Below, in pieces: positions 7,693-14,299 of a stretch of 16,397 bases of DNA. Made by a program: the position numbers and the translations under genes. Positions within the stretch are counted from its first letter, which is position 1. Each line of letters begins with the position of its first letter. A model generated the notes under the pieces. That model did no database searches and was not told the origin of the DNA. It was given only the letters and a program-made list of their open reading frames with translations. The stretch covers positions 1 to 16,397 of the forward strand of contig JAWKHI010000074.1 of NCBI GenBank assembly GCA_041394885.1, in the 5' to 3' direction. This stretch comes from DSOI01 sp041394885 (GTDB lineage Bacteria; Acidobacteriota; Terriglobia; Bryobacterales; Bryobacteraceae).

Positions 7693-7980
7693 TTATTCGA
7701 TCCATTCGACGAAGGTATTGACGAGCATTTCGCCGACATCGCGGGCGACGTCGCGCTCGACGGCATGGAGGACCTGCCCGGCGAACTGGCGGGAGGAGGA
7801 GACGGTGACGGCGGCGAGGAGGGCGGATTGCCAGAGGTCCTGATAGCCGATTTCGGCGATGGAGATGTTGTGCTTGTGGCGGAGACGGTCCCGGAGACCG
7901 CGAACGACATGACGCTTGTCTTTGAGCGAATGAGCGTGTTCGATCCGCAGTTCGATGGTGAGGACTCCGATGGCGGGCAT
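7693..7980 (-). CDS. ylxP: DUF503 family protein, YlxP
   Basis: Small protein of 95 residues, the usual length for DUF503/YlxP. It reads MPAIGVLTIELRIEHAHSLK at the N-terminus, followed by DKRHVVRGLRDRLRHKHNIS and a central AVTVSSS strand, all typical of the family, whose molecular role is not firmly known. In Bacillus subtilis ylxP also lies between infB and rbfA, which supports the call and a link to ribosome assembly. An AAGG element about 9 nt before the ATG is a reasonable ribosome-binding site, and this decides the start against an open frame that runs on upstream to 8280 inside the preceding gene. It is separated by 4 nt from the receiver-like/DUF3052 gene. Confidence 0.92.
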   Translation of the reverse strand: MPAIGVLTIELRIEHAHSLKDKRHVVRGLRDRLRHKHNISIAEIGYQDLWQSALLAAVTVSSSRQFAGQVLHAVERDVARDVGEMLVNTFVEWIE

Positions 7981-7984
7981 GGAT

Positions 7985-8761
7985 CTACCTTGCGGTTCGT
8001 CTGGGGCCGAGGGCCATTCCGGACCAAGTCTTGTCGAAGGAGCAGATCTTGTAGTCCGTGAGGCCACAGCGTTGCGCGGCGGCACGGATGGGGGAGGGTG
8101 CGAGATCGGTGGCGACTCCGGAGGCCCGTTTGGGCCAGAGGATCCAGAGCTTGAGAGTGGATTGCGCGGCAATCCATTCGATCTCGGATTCGAGCTCGGC
8201 GCGGGAGCGGACGAACCAGAGGAGGACGTCGCAGGGTCCGGATCGCCACTCGATGAATGTGGCGCCGGAGGGCAGGTCACCGAGCGATTCGGCGATGGCG
8301 GGCGGGGGGTTGAGGAGGGCGATGCGGGCGCCGGGGCCGATGCCGAGTTTGGCGGGAAGGGGCGTGGCGGCGTAGGCCTGGAAGGGAGCGGGCGAGAGGG
8401 GTTTGGCGGGCGGGCGTTCGACGGCGGGTGCGATGGCGCCGGCGGCCCGGCTCCAGGAGGTGAAGACGGCGTCGGGGAGGAGTTGCCGGACGCGCTCGAC
8501 CTTGGCTTCGAGGCCGCCGACGAAGAGAATCGGGATGTGACGGGAGGCTTTGGACTGGCGGAGCATCATGGCGATGGCTTGGCCATGGGAAGGGAGGCGG
8601 TCCAGGCTGATGAGATAGGCGTCGACGGGTGCATCGCGCAGGGTTTTGTGGTTGGCGGGGGTGGGGACAGAAGCGTCGACGGTGTGGCCAGCATCGCGGA
8701 GCCGGGCGGCGTGGCGTTCGGCTTCGCCGGGGTGCCAGTGGATCAGGCGGATCTTGGCCAT
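7985..8761 (-). CDS. receiver-like domain fused to DUF3052 domain, function unknown
   Basis: A 258-residue two-part protein. Residues 1-110 look like a degenerate CheY-type receiver: beta-1 is IRLIHWH, the phosphoacceptor region VDAYLISLDRLPSHG keeps D54, and IPILFVGG is a beta-4-like strand. The acidic pair after beta-1 is missing (HWHPGE), as are the usual Thr/Ser after beta-4 and the conserved Lys after beta-5 (VFTSW), so normal phosphorylation is unlikely. A Pro/Ala linker leads to residues about 132-250, which match DUF3052 (LPAKLGIGPGARIALLN, CDVLLWFVRSRAELE, LWILWPKRASGVATDL, FDKTWSGM). It sits between infB and ylxP, where B. subtilis and E. coli have no such gene. No ribosome-binding site is evident at the ATG. 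The DUF3052 call is firm; the receiver assignment is weaker. Confidence 0.82.
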   Translation of the reverse strand: MAKIRLIHWHPGEAERHAARLRDAGHTVDASVPTPANHKTLRDAPVDAYLISLDRLPSHGQAIAMMLRQSKASRHIPILFVGGLEAKVERVRQLLPDAVFTSWSRAAGAIAPAVERPPAKPLSPAPFQAYAATPLPAKLGIGPGARIALLNPPPAIAESLGDLPSGATFIEWRSGPCDVLLWFVRSRAELESEIEWIAAQSTLKLWILWPKRASGVATDLAPSPIRAAAQRCGLTDYKICSFDKTWSGMALGPRRTAR

Positions 8762-8777
8762 CGCTTTGGGGACGGGA

Positions 8778-8808
8778 GCGGGGGCGATTGCCCTTGTATC
8801 CGCCCCGC
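8778..8808 (-). other. GC-rich stem-loop between infB and the DUF3052 gene
   Basis: In the 55-nt gap after the infB stop, an 8-bp GC stem (arms 8801-8808 and 8778-8786, one bulged base, loop of about 14 nt) can form in the minus-strand transcript. It is the largest intercistronic gap of the cluster. No U-tract follows, so it is not a standard terminator; it may mark mRNA processing or set the ratio of upstream to downstream expression. Confidence 0.35.
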
Positions 8809-8816
8809 GCCAGCTA

Positions 8817-11800
8817 TTAGTTCAGTTCGGCGGCGATCTTCTCGGAGGTGAACGCTTCGATGACATCGCCGGGTTTGATGTCGTTGTAGTTGGCGATACT
8901 GATGCCGCACTCGACGCCGGCGCGGACCTCGCTGACTTCGTCCTTGAACCGGCGCAGGCCTGCCATTTTGCCGGTGTGGACGACGACATTGTCGCGCAGG
9001 AGGCGCAACTCGTTGTTCTTCTGGATGGAGCCTTCGACAACGAGGCAGCCGGCGACCGTGCCGACTTTGGTGATGCGGAACACATCCTTGACCTCGGCGC
9101 GCCCCTTGAAGGTTTCTTTGATCACGGGCTCGAGCAACCCAGCCATCGCCTTTTTGATCTCGGAAGAGAGGTCGTAGATGATGGTGTGGAGGCGGATCTC
9201 GACGTTTTCCTGCTCGGCGACTTGCGCGGCGGTGCGCTCGGGCCGGACGTTGAAGCCGATGATGATGGCGTCGGAAGCGGAGGCGAGCAACACGTCGGTT
9301 TCGGTGATGGCACCGACGCCGGTGTGCAGCACCTTGATGCGGACTTTGTCCGTGGACAGCTTCTGGAGAGCTTCGCTGAGCACCTCGGCCGATCCGCCGA
9401 CGTCGGCCTTGATGATGAGGTGAAGTTCCTTGGTCTCGCCCGCACGCAGTTTCTCGTGCAGGGTTTCGAGAGTAAGGCGATTGGTCTTGGCGAGAGCGGC
9501 CTCGCGGACCTTGTGCTCGCGGTATTCGACGATCTGTTTGGCCTTGGCTGTGTCGGTAACCACCTGTAGGGTGTCACCGACATCGGGGAGCGCTTCGAGA
9601 CCGAGCACCTCGACCGGGGTGGCGGGTTCGGCTTCCTGGACGTTCTCGCCGTGATCGTTGACCAAGGCGCGTACGCGGCTGAAGACGGTGCCGCAGATGA
9701 AATAGTCGCTGACGCGGAGGGTGCCGTTGCGGACGAGGACCGTGGCGACGGGGCCGCGGCCGCGATCGAGCTTGGCTTCGAGCACGGTGCAGATGGCGGG
9801 GCGGCTGGGGTTGGCCCGCAGGTTCTGCATTTCGGTGAGAATCCCGACGTATTCGAGCAGCAGATCGAGGTTCTGCCGGGTTTTGGCGGAGACGGGGATC
9901 ATGGGGACGTCACCGCCCCAGTCCTCGGCGAGCAGGCCGCGATCGTTCAACTGCTGCTTGATGCGGTCAAGCTGTGCGTCGGGCTTGTCAATTTTATTGA
10001 TGGCGACCAGAATGGGTACGCCGGCGGCCTTGGCGTGATCAATCGCCTCGAGCGTCTGAGGCATGACGCCGTCGTCGGCTGCGACGACGAGAATGACGAT
10101 ATCGGTGACTCTGGCTCCGCGGGCGCGCATCCGAGTGAAGGCTTCGTGGCCGGGCGTGTCGATGAAGACGATCTTGCGGCCATTGTGATTGATCTGATAA
10201 GCGCCGATGTGCTGGGTGATACCGCCCGCTTCGCGGCCGGCGACGTCGGTGGAGCGAATGGCGTCGAGCAGCGACGTTTTGCCGTGATCGACGTGACCCA
10301 TGACGGTGACGACGGGGGCGCGGGGGGAGATATCGGAGGTATCCTCGGCCATTTCGACTTCCCAGGTGGTTTCCTCTTCAAAGGTCATCTGGGACGAAGT
10401 GGCGCCGAAGATCTTGACGAGATCTTCGGCGAGTTTCATGTCGAGAGTCTGGTTGATGGTGGCGAAGATCTTGCGGTCAACCAACTTCTTAATGACGAGG
10501 CTGGCCTTGATACCGAGCTTCTCGGCGAGTTCCTTGACGGTGATGCCCTCGCCGATCGTGATTTCCTTGTTGACGGCGTAGACGGGCTCCTCGCGGGGCC
10601 GGCCCATGGGGCGGAGCTTGCCTTCGCGTTCGGCCTCCCGGTCCCTGGGCTTGTGAGACGACGGCTTCTGCGCGTGGCGGCGACTGTCGGTGGGCGCGGG
10701 CTGGACCTCGGGCTGGAGCGGCGAGGTGGGATGCATGCCGCGTCCGCGCGGACGGAGAGCCTGACCGGGTCCGCCACCGGGCGCGCCGCCGGGAGCACCG
10801 GGCATTCCGGGTCCGCGCATGGCAGGCATACCGGGACGGACGGGGCCGCGATAAATCGGCTGGCCGGGAGCAGGAGCACCGGGACGCGGAGGGCCGGGTG
10901 CGCCGGGACGCGGCTGCATGGGGGCCGGACGAGCGGGAGGCTGTCCGGGGCCCATTCTGGTTTGCTGGCCCTGCAGGCGCGCTACAAGGTCCGGCCGTGG
11001 GGGCACGACGGGTCTGGGCGGAGGCTGTCCGATGACGGGCCGCGACGGAGCACCGGGGGCGGTAACGGCGGCGGGCGGAGCGGGCCTGGGCGGGGGCGCC
11101 GGGCGCGGCATGGGCATCCCGGGCGGCTGCGCACGCTGCACATCGGGAGGAAGAGGCTGCCGGGGTCCGGACAGGATCTGCCCCGGGCGGCTCCCGGCTG
11201 GAGGAGCCAGGGGAGCGGCTGGGCCGGGCCGCGCCATGGGCGGCCCACCGGGCCGTGCTGGATGCGCGGGGGGAGGAGGAGGAGGACTAGCCAAGGGCGC
11301 GCGGGCCTGCGGCGGCGCCGGCGGCGCGGAAGGCGCGCCAGGGACGGGCGGAGCCATAGGTCCAGGAGGGGGCCCAGGGGGACGCGTGGCGCGTCCGGGG
11401 CGAGCCAGGGGTGGATGAATGGGAGCGGGAGGCGCCGAGGGGGGCGGCGGCGGAGGCACCGCGGGCGGCACGGGAATGGACGGTACGTGAGGCCGCCCAG
11501 CCAGTGGAGGACGGAGGGGGAAGGTCCGCACGGGTGGACGCACCGGGGCCTCTTCGACTGTCCTATCCATCGGCTTATCCGGAACCACCTTTTCCGGAGC
11601 CGCGTGTTCAGGGGCTCTCGCGGCGGCGGCGGACTGCGGAGATGGGGGCGGGGCCGATGCGGCCGGCGGAGGCGCGGGATGGGTTAAGGTTTCCGCGGAG
11701 GATGGAGGCGGCGCGACGGGCGCTGCCACGGGAGCAGGCTCGGTAGCCTCCGGCGTTTCGAAAGTCAATGTCAACTGGTGTTCCTTCGGTGACTCGGCCT

Positions 11801-12077
11801 GAGGGGGCGGAGCGTGGCCCCGGGAAGAGGTGTGGGGCAGCCCCTCGGCGGTGCTTTCTTCCGGATGCGTAAGTGAATGGGCGGGCTCGGACTCGCCTTC
11901 GGCAGGGGCGCGTTCGACACCCACCATGGCCTCGCGGATGCGGTCGGCGACATCGTCTTCGAGCGAACTGGAATGGGTCTTGCGTTCGTGGACGCCGAGG
12001 TCGGGCAGAAGGTCCAGGATCGTGCTTGGTTTGACCTCGAGCTCACGAGCCAGCTCGTTGATTCGAATCTTACTCAT
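8817..12077 (-). CDS. infB: translation initiation factor IF-2
   Basis: GTPase of 1086 residues that brings initiator tRNA to the 30S subunit and promotes joining of the 50S. Domains in order: IF2-N winged-helix-like segment (1-50, SKIRINELARELEVKPSTIL), a very long Pro/Ala/Gly/Arg linker (about 51-500), a second IF2-N segment (501-560), then the G domain with G1 GHVDHGKT (594-601), G2 GGIT (618-621), G3 DTPGHEAF (640-647) and G4 NKID (694-697), and the C-terminal beta-barrel and fMet-tRNA-binding domains ending near the stop. It is longer than the E. coli protein (890), mainly from the linker. The ATG overlaps the nusA stop as ATGA; no ribosome-binding site lies at normal spacing, so translation likely depends on nusA termination-reinitiation. 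Confidence 0.98.
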   Translation of the reverse strand: MSKIRINELARELEVKPSTILDLLPDLGVHERKTHSSSLEDDVADRIREAMVGVERAPAEGESEPAHSLTHPEESTAEGLPHTSSRGHAPPPQAESPKEHQLTLTFETPEATEPAPVAAPVAPPPSSAETLTHPAPPPAASAPPPSPQSAAAARAPEHAAPEKVVPDKPMDRTVEEAPVRPPVRTFPLRPPLAGRPHVPSIPVPPAVPPPPPPSAPPAPIHPPLARPGRATRPPGPPPGPMAPPVPGAPSAPPAPPQARAPLASPPPPPPAHPARPGGPPMARPGPAAPLAPPAGSRPGQILSGPRQPLPPDVQRAQPPGMPMPRPAPPPRPAPPAAVTAPGAPSRPVIGQPPPRPVVPPRPDLVARLQGQQTRMGPGQPPARPAPMQPRPGAPGPPRPGAPAPGQPIYRGPVRPGMPAMRGPGMPGAPGGAPGGGPGQALRPRGRGMHPTSPLQPEVQPAPTDSRRHAQKPSSHKPRDREAEREGKLRPMGRPREEPVYAVNKEITIGEGITVKELAEKLGIKASLVIKKLVDRKIFATINQTLDMKLAEDLVKIFGATSSQMTFEEETTWEVEMAEDTSDISPRAPVVTVMGHVDHGKTSLLDAIRSTDVAGREAGGITQHIGAYQINHNGRKIVFIDTPGHEAFTRMRARGARVTDIVILVVAADDGVMPQTLEAIDHAKAAGVPILVAINKIDKPDAQLDRIKQQLNDRGLLAEDWGGDVPMIPVSAKTRQNLDLLLEYVGILTEMQNLRANPSRPAICTVLEAKLDRGRGPVATVLVRNGTLRVSDYFICGTVFSRVRALVNDHGENVQEAEPATPVEVLGLEALPDVGDTLQVVTDTAKAKQIVEYREHKVREAALAKTNRLTLETLHEKLRAGETKELHLIIKADVGGSAEVLSEALQKLSTDKVRIKVLHTGVGAITETDVLLASASDAIIIGFNVRPERTAAQVAEQENVEIRLHTIIYDLSSEIKKAMAGLLEPVIKETFKGRAEVKDVFRITKVGTVAGCLVVEGSIQKNNELRLLRDNVVVHTGKMAGLRRFKDEVSEVRAGVECGISIANYNDIKPGDVIEAFTSEKIAAELN
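10578..11927 (-). repeat. low-complexity proline-rich coding region of infB
   Basis: About 450 codons with extreme proline, alanine, glycine and arginine content encode the IF-2 inter-domain linker. It contains runs of six prolines at residues 208-213 and 265-270, and collagen-like RPGAPGPPRPGAP and GMPGAPGG stretches near residues 390-435. The DNA is correspondingly GC-rich and quasi-repetitive without a fixed repeat unit, and it leaves long open frames on the other strand that are artefacts of base composition. Confidence 0.8.
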
Positions 12078-13663
12078 AGCGGGGTGAGATTATTCGTCCC
12101 TTCTACTCCTGCCTGCGGACTCTCCATGGTACCAGATTCCACTGTTTTCGATTCGGAACCATCAGCATTCTCAGCCACTTCCAATTCGACGGGAGCAGAT
12201 TCCAGGGCGGAATCGAGGGCGGGAGCGGCCTCCGCCGGGGTTTGTTCGAGGGCAGGATTTTCTTGGCTGGGGAGAGGAGCCTCGTCCGAGGCTGTCTCCG
12301 GGAGGGCTTCCGTTTCGGCCGCCGGGGCTGCGGTCTCCACGGGTGGAACGGCAGCGTCCGGCGAGGCGACGTAGGCTTCTTCCTGAGCGAGCGCGGCCAG
12401 TTCGAACTGGCTGTAATAGTCGACCACGGCGGCGTGGATCACGGTAACCATTTCGGGTTCGATGCCCTGGACTTCGCCGAGTTCCTCGGGTGTCATGGAG
12501 CCGAGCTTCTCGACGGTGGTGATACCGGCCTCGACCATCTTGCCGACCGCATCCTCGGGGACGCCGTAATCGCCGAGAATGGCGACGGGGGCGCCGGGCG
12601 CCTGGAGAGCCATCATCGCGGATTCGACTTCGATGCGCTTCTCTTCCTCGCTCTTGATGTCGACGCGCCATCCGAGCAGTTTGGCGGCAAGGCGGACGTT
12701 TTGCCCTTTCTTGCCGATGGCGAGGGACAACTGGGAGTCATCGACGATCACTTCCATGTGCTTTTCGTCGGCACTGACGATGGCGACGCGGGTGATTTTC
12801 GCGGGGCTGAGGGCGTGCGTGGCGAACACGACGGGATCCTCGGAGAACTCGATGATATCGATCTTCTCTCCGCGGAGTTCACGGATGATCGACTGCACGC
12901 GCATGCCCTTCATGCCGACGCAGGCGCCAACGCAATCGACGTCGCGATCGCGGCTCCAGACCGCGATCTTGGTGCGTTCACCGGCTTCGCGCGCGCATCC
13001 CTTGATGACGACGGTGTTGTCGTAGATTTCGGGAACTTCCTGTTCGAAAAGGCGCATGACAAGCTCGGGCGCGGCGCGGGAGACGACAACGCCGGAGTTC
13101 TTTCCGGTCTTCTCGACGCTCTTGATAACGACGCGAATGCGCTCACCGACGGAGAACGATTCCAGCCGTGACTGTTCCTTCTTGCCGCACCGTGCTTCGG
13201 TTTTGCCGAGGTCGACGATGAGGTCCCCGGCTTCGATGCGCTTGACGGTGCAGTTGACCAGTTCGCCGACGCGGCCGGAGTATTCCGAGAAAATGGTCTC
13301 GCGTTCGGCCTCACGGATCTTCTGCAGGATGACCTGTTTGGCGGTTTGGGCGGAGATGCGGCCGAGAGCGTCCGCCTTCTTGGGGATCTTGATTTCGTGA
13401 CCGATCTCGGCGGCCTTGCTGAGCTTGCGGGCCTGCTCGAGCGTGAGCTGGTTGATGGGGTCCTCCAGCTCTTCGACGACTCGCTTGACCAGATACAACT
13501 GGAGATTTCCCTTGTCGTCGAACTCGACCGACATATCCTCGGTGGTGCGGAAGTGCCTGCGAGCCGCCACAATCATGGCGTCCTTCACCGCGTCGAAGAC
13601 GATCTGCGGATCGATGCCCTTCTCCTTGCTGAGGATCTCGATGGACTGATAGATCGATGCCAA
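12074..13663 (-). CDS. nusA: transcription termination/antitermination factor NusA
   Basis: RNA polymerase-binding factor of 529 residues that increases pausing and hairpin-dependent termination and takes part in antitermination. The N-terminal polymerase-binding domain covers about residues 1-125, the S1 domain about 130-197, KH1 about 225-290 (VGMKG loop), KH2 about 295-345 (IGKKGQN loop at 317-323), and a helix-hairpin-helix-like segment about 355-420. An acidic Ala/Pro/Glu tail (430-529) replaces the second acidic repeat of E. coli. The start is TTG: the frame holds no other start codon between the rimP stop and this TTG, the family alignment begins here, and an AGAGGCAGG ribosome-binding site lies 6 nt upstream. 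It follows rimP by 35 nt and overlaps infB by 4 nt; ylxR and ylxQ, found here in B. subtilis, are absent. Confidence 0.97.
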   Translation of the reverse strand: MASIYQSIEILSKEKGIDPQIVFDAVKDAMIVAARRHFRTTEDMSVEFDDKGNLQLYLVKRVVEELEDPINQLTLEQARKLSKAAEIGHEIKIPKKADALGRISAQTAKQVILQKIREAERETIFSEYSGRVGELVNCTVKRIEAGDLIVDLGKTEARCGKKEQSRLESFSVGERIRVVIKSVEKTGKNSGVVVSRAAPELVMRLFEQEVPEIYDNTVVIKGCAREAGERTKIAVWSRDRDVDCVGACVGMKGMRVQSIIRELRGEKIDIIEFSEDPVVFATHALSPAKITRVAIVSADEKHMEVIVDDSQLSLAIGKKGQNVRLAAKLLGWRVDIKSEEEKRIEVESAMMALQAPGAPVAILGDYGVPEDAVGKMVEAGITTVEKLGSMTPEELGEVQGIEPEMVTVIHAAVVDYYSQFELAALAQEEAYVASPDAAVPPVETAAPAAETEALPETASDEAPLPSQENPALEQTPAEAAPALDSALESAPVELEVAENADGSESKTVESGTMESPQAGVEGTNNLTPL

Positions 13664-13698
13664 GTTGAACCTGCCTCTACCTTTCCGATTTTCTTGAA

Positions 13699-14181
13699 TT
13701 ACCAGGTGAACTTCAGATTGGCGCGTTCGATTTGATCGAGCGGGATCTGAACGGTCTCGCCAGCCTGTGAGCTGACGGAGACGACACCTTCGTGACAGCC
13801 GGAGAGCGTGCCTTCGAGAAGCTTGCCGCGCTTCTCGAATCCGTCGAGCGGCTGGCGCAGCACGAGTTTGACGGGTTGACCGGCAAAACGTTCAAAGTCA
13901 GCGGGGCGGGAGAGCTTGCGTTCAACGCCCGGAGAACTGACCTCGAGAGTGTAGGCGCCCTCGACGAGGTCTTCGGTGTCCAGAACGGCGTCGACGCTAC
14001 GGGAGATGTTTTCACAGTCGCCGTGAGTGACGCCATCCGGCTTGTCGATAAAAATACGCAGAACACGGCTCTTGCCGCCGCCGAGCCACTGCACCTCGAC
14101 GGCTTCGATGCCGTCACGGCGGCCCGCGTGTTCGACGATTTCCGTCACTTTGCCGATGAGTTCGCTCTTTTCCACTGCCAT
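13699..14181 (-). CDS. rimP: ribosome maturation factor RimP
   Basis: Protein of 160 residues needed for early 30S subunit assembly around ribosomal protein S12. The family core is clear: GIEAVEVQWLGGGKSRVLRI, FIDKPDGVTHGDCENIS, then YTLEVSSPGVERKLSRPADF and the C-terminal SH3-like domain. The frame stays open to an ATG at 14301, but the ATG at 14179-14181 has a good ribosome-binding site (AAGGGTGG, 5 nt spacing) and the normal RimP N-terminus (AVEKSELIGKVTEIVE). The upstream extension would run through the promoter and terminator-like hairpin. It is the first gene of the translation/heme cluster. Confidence 0.96.
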   Translation of the reverse strand: MAVEKSELIGKVTEIVEHAGRRDGIEAVEVQWLGGGKSRVLRIFIDKPDGVTHGDCENISRSVDAVLDTEDLVEGAYTLEVSSPGVERKLSRPADFERFAGQPVKLVLRQPLDGFEKRGKLLEGTLSGCHEGVVSVSSQAGETVQIPLDQIERANLKFTW

Positions 14182-14286
14182 ATCGTCCACCCTTACGGCC
14201 TCCGCTATCGAAGCGGAAACGTCGCGGCGGAGTGGCCCGGCACAAACAAAAAAGCGGGCTTTCGCCCACTGGCTCGACCGGACACT
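14182..14286 (-). promoter_or_regulatory. 5' leader of the rimP-nusA-infB operon
   Basis: If the TATAAT box at 14293-14298 is used, this is a leader of about 105 nt. In order it holds a terminator-like hairpin (14248-14270), a segment whose CGGGC can pair with the 3' arm of that hairpin, a second small stem (TCCGCT/AGCGGA, 14197-14217) whose 3' arm can instead pair with upstream GGCC-CTCCGC, and the rimP ribosome-binding site. I see no tRNA-like fold (E. coli has metY here) and no leader peptide with a biased amino-acid run. Confidence 0.45.
14248..14270 (-). terminator. intrinsic-terminator-like hairpin in the rimP leader (candidate attenuator)
   Basis: Read on the minus strand, AGTGGGC pairs with GCCCGCT across a GAAA tetraloop (7 bp, one G-T wobble) and runs straight into TTTTTTGTTTG. 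This is a standard Rho-independent terminator shape, and the T-run exists only in the minus-strand direction. It lies between the likely promoter and the rimP ATG, with no upstream minus-strand gene to terminate, so it would either attenuate the operon or block antisense transcripts from the divergent gene. Confidence 0.65.
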
Positions 14287-14291
14287 ACAAT
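14286..14291 (+). promoter_or_regulatory. -10 box (TACAAT) for the cyclase gene
   Basis: TACAAT matches consensus at 5 of 6 positions and ends 8 nt before the cyclase ATG at 14300, so transcription would start at or next to the ATG. No ribosome-binding site precedes that ATG, which agrees with a leaderless message. TTCGCC at 14261-14266 is a weak -35 candidate at 19 nt spacing. Confidence 0.45.
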
Positions 14292-14292
14292 C

Positions 14293-14298
14293 ATTATA
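14293..14298 (-). promoter_or_regulatory. -10 box (TATAAT) for the rimP operon
   Basis: A perfect sigma-70 -10 consensus on the minus strand, preceded directly by TG. It lies one base from the plus-strand TACAAT box, facing the other way. The -35 region at 15-19 nt spacing has no TTGACA-like sequence, so an activator or UP-like help may be needed. Transcription would start near 14286. Confidence 0.55.
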
Positions 14299-14299
14299 C

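Noticed and set aside
7981..8280. Longer form of YlxP using the open frame up to 8280
   Set aside because: The extra 100 residues are Pro/Ser/Arg-rich, overlap the DUF3052 coding region, and DUF503 proteins start at the ATG at 7980.
9651..11687. 678-codon open frame on the plus strand, antisense to infB
   Set aside because: Low-complexity Gly/Arg/Asp-rich product that mirrors the proline-rich linker and G domain of IF-2 on the other strand; no recognisable domain. An effect of high GC and codon bias.
10578..11927. Possible CRISPR array or tandem satellite in the repetitive GC-rich stretch
   Set aside because: No fixed repeat unit or spacers; the region is continuous coding sequence for the IF-2 linker.
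14182..14299. Possible initiator tRNA gene ahead of rimP, as in E. coli metY
   Set aside because: No anticodon stem, T-arm or CCA-like end can be drawn in this 118-nt stretch.
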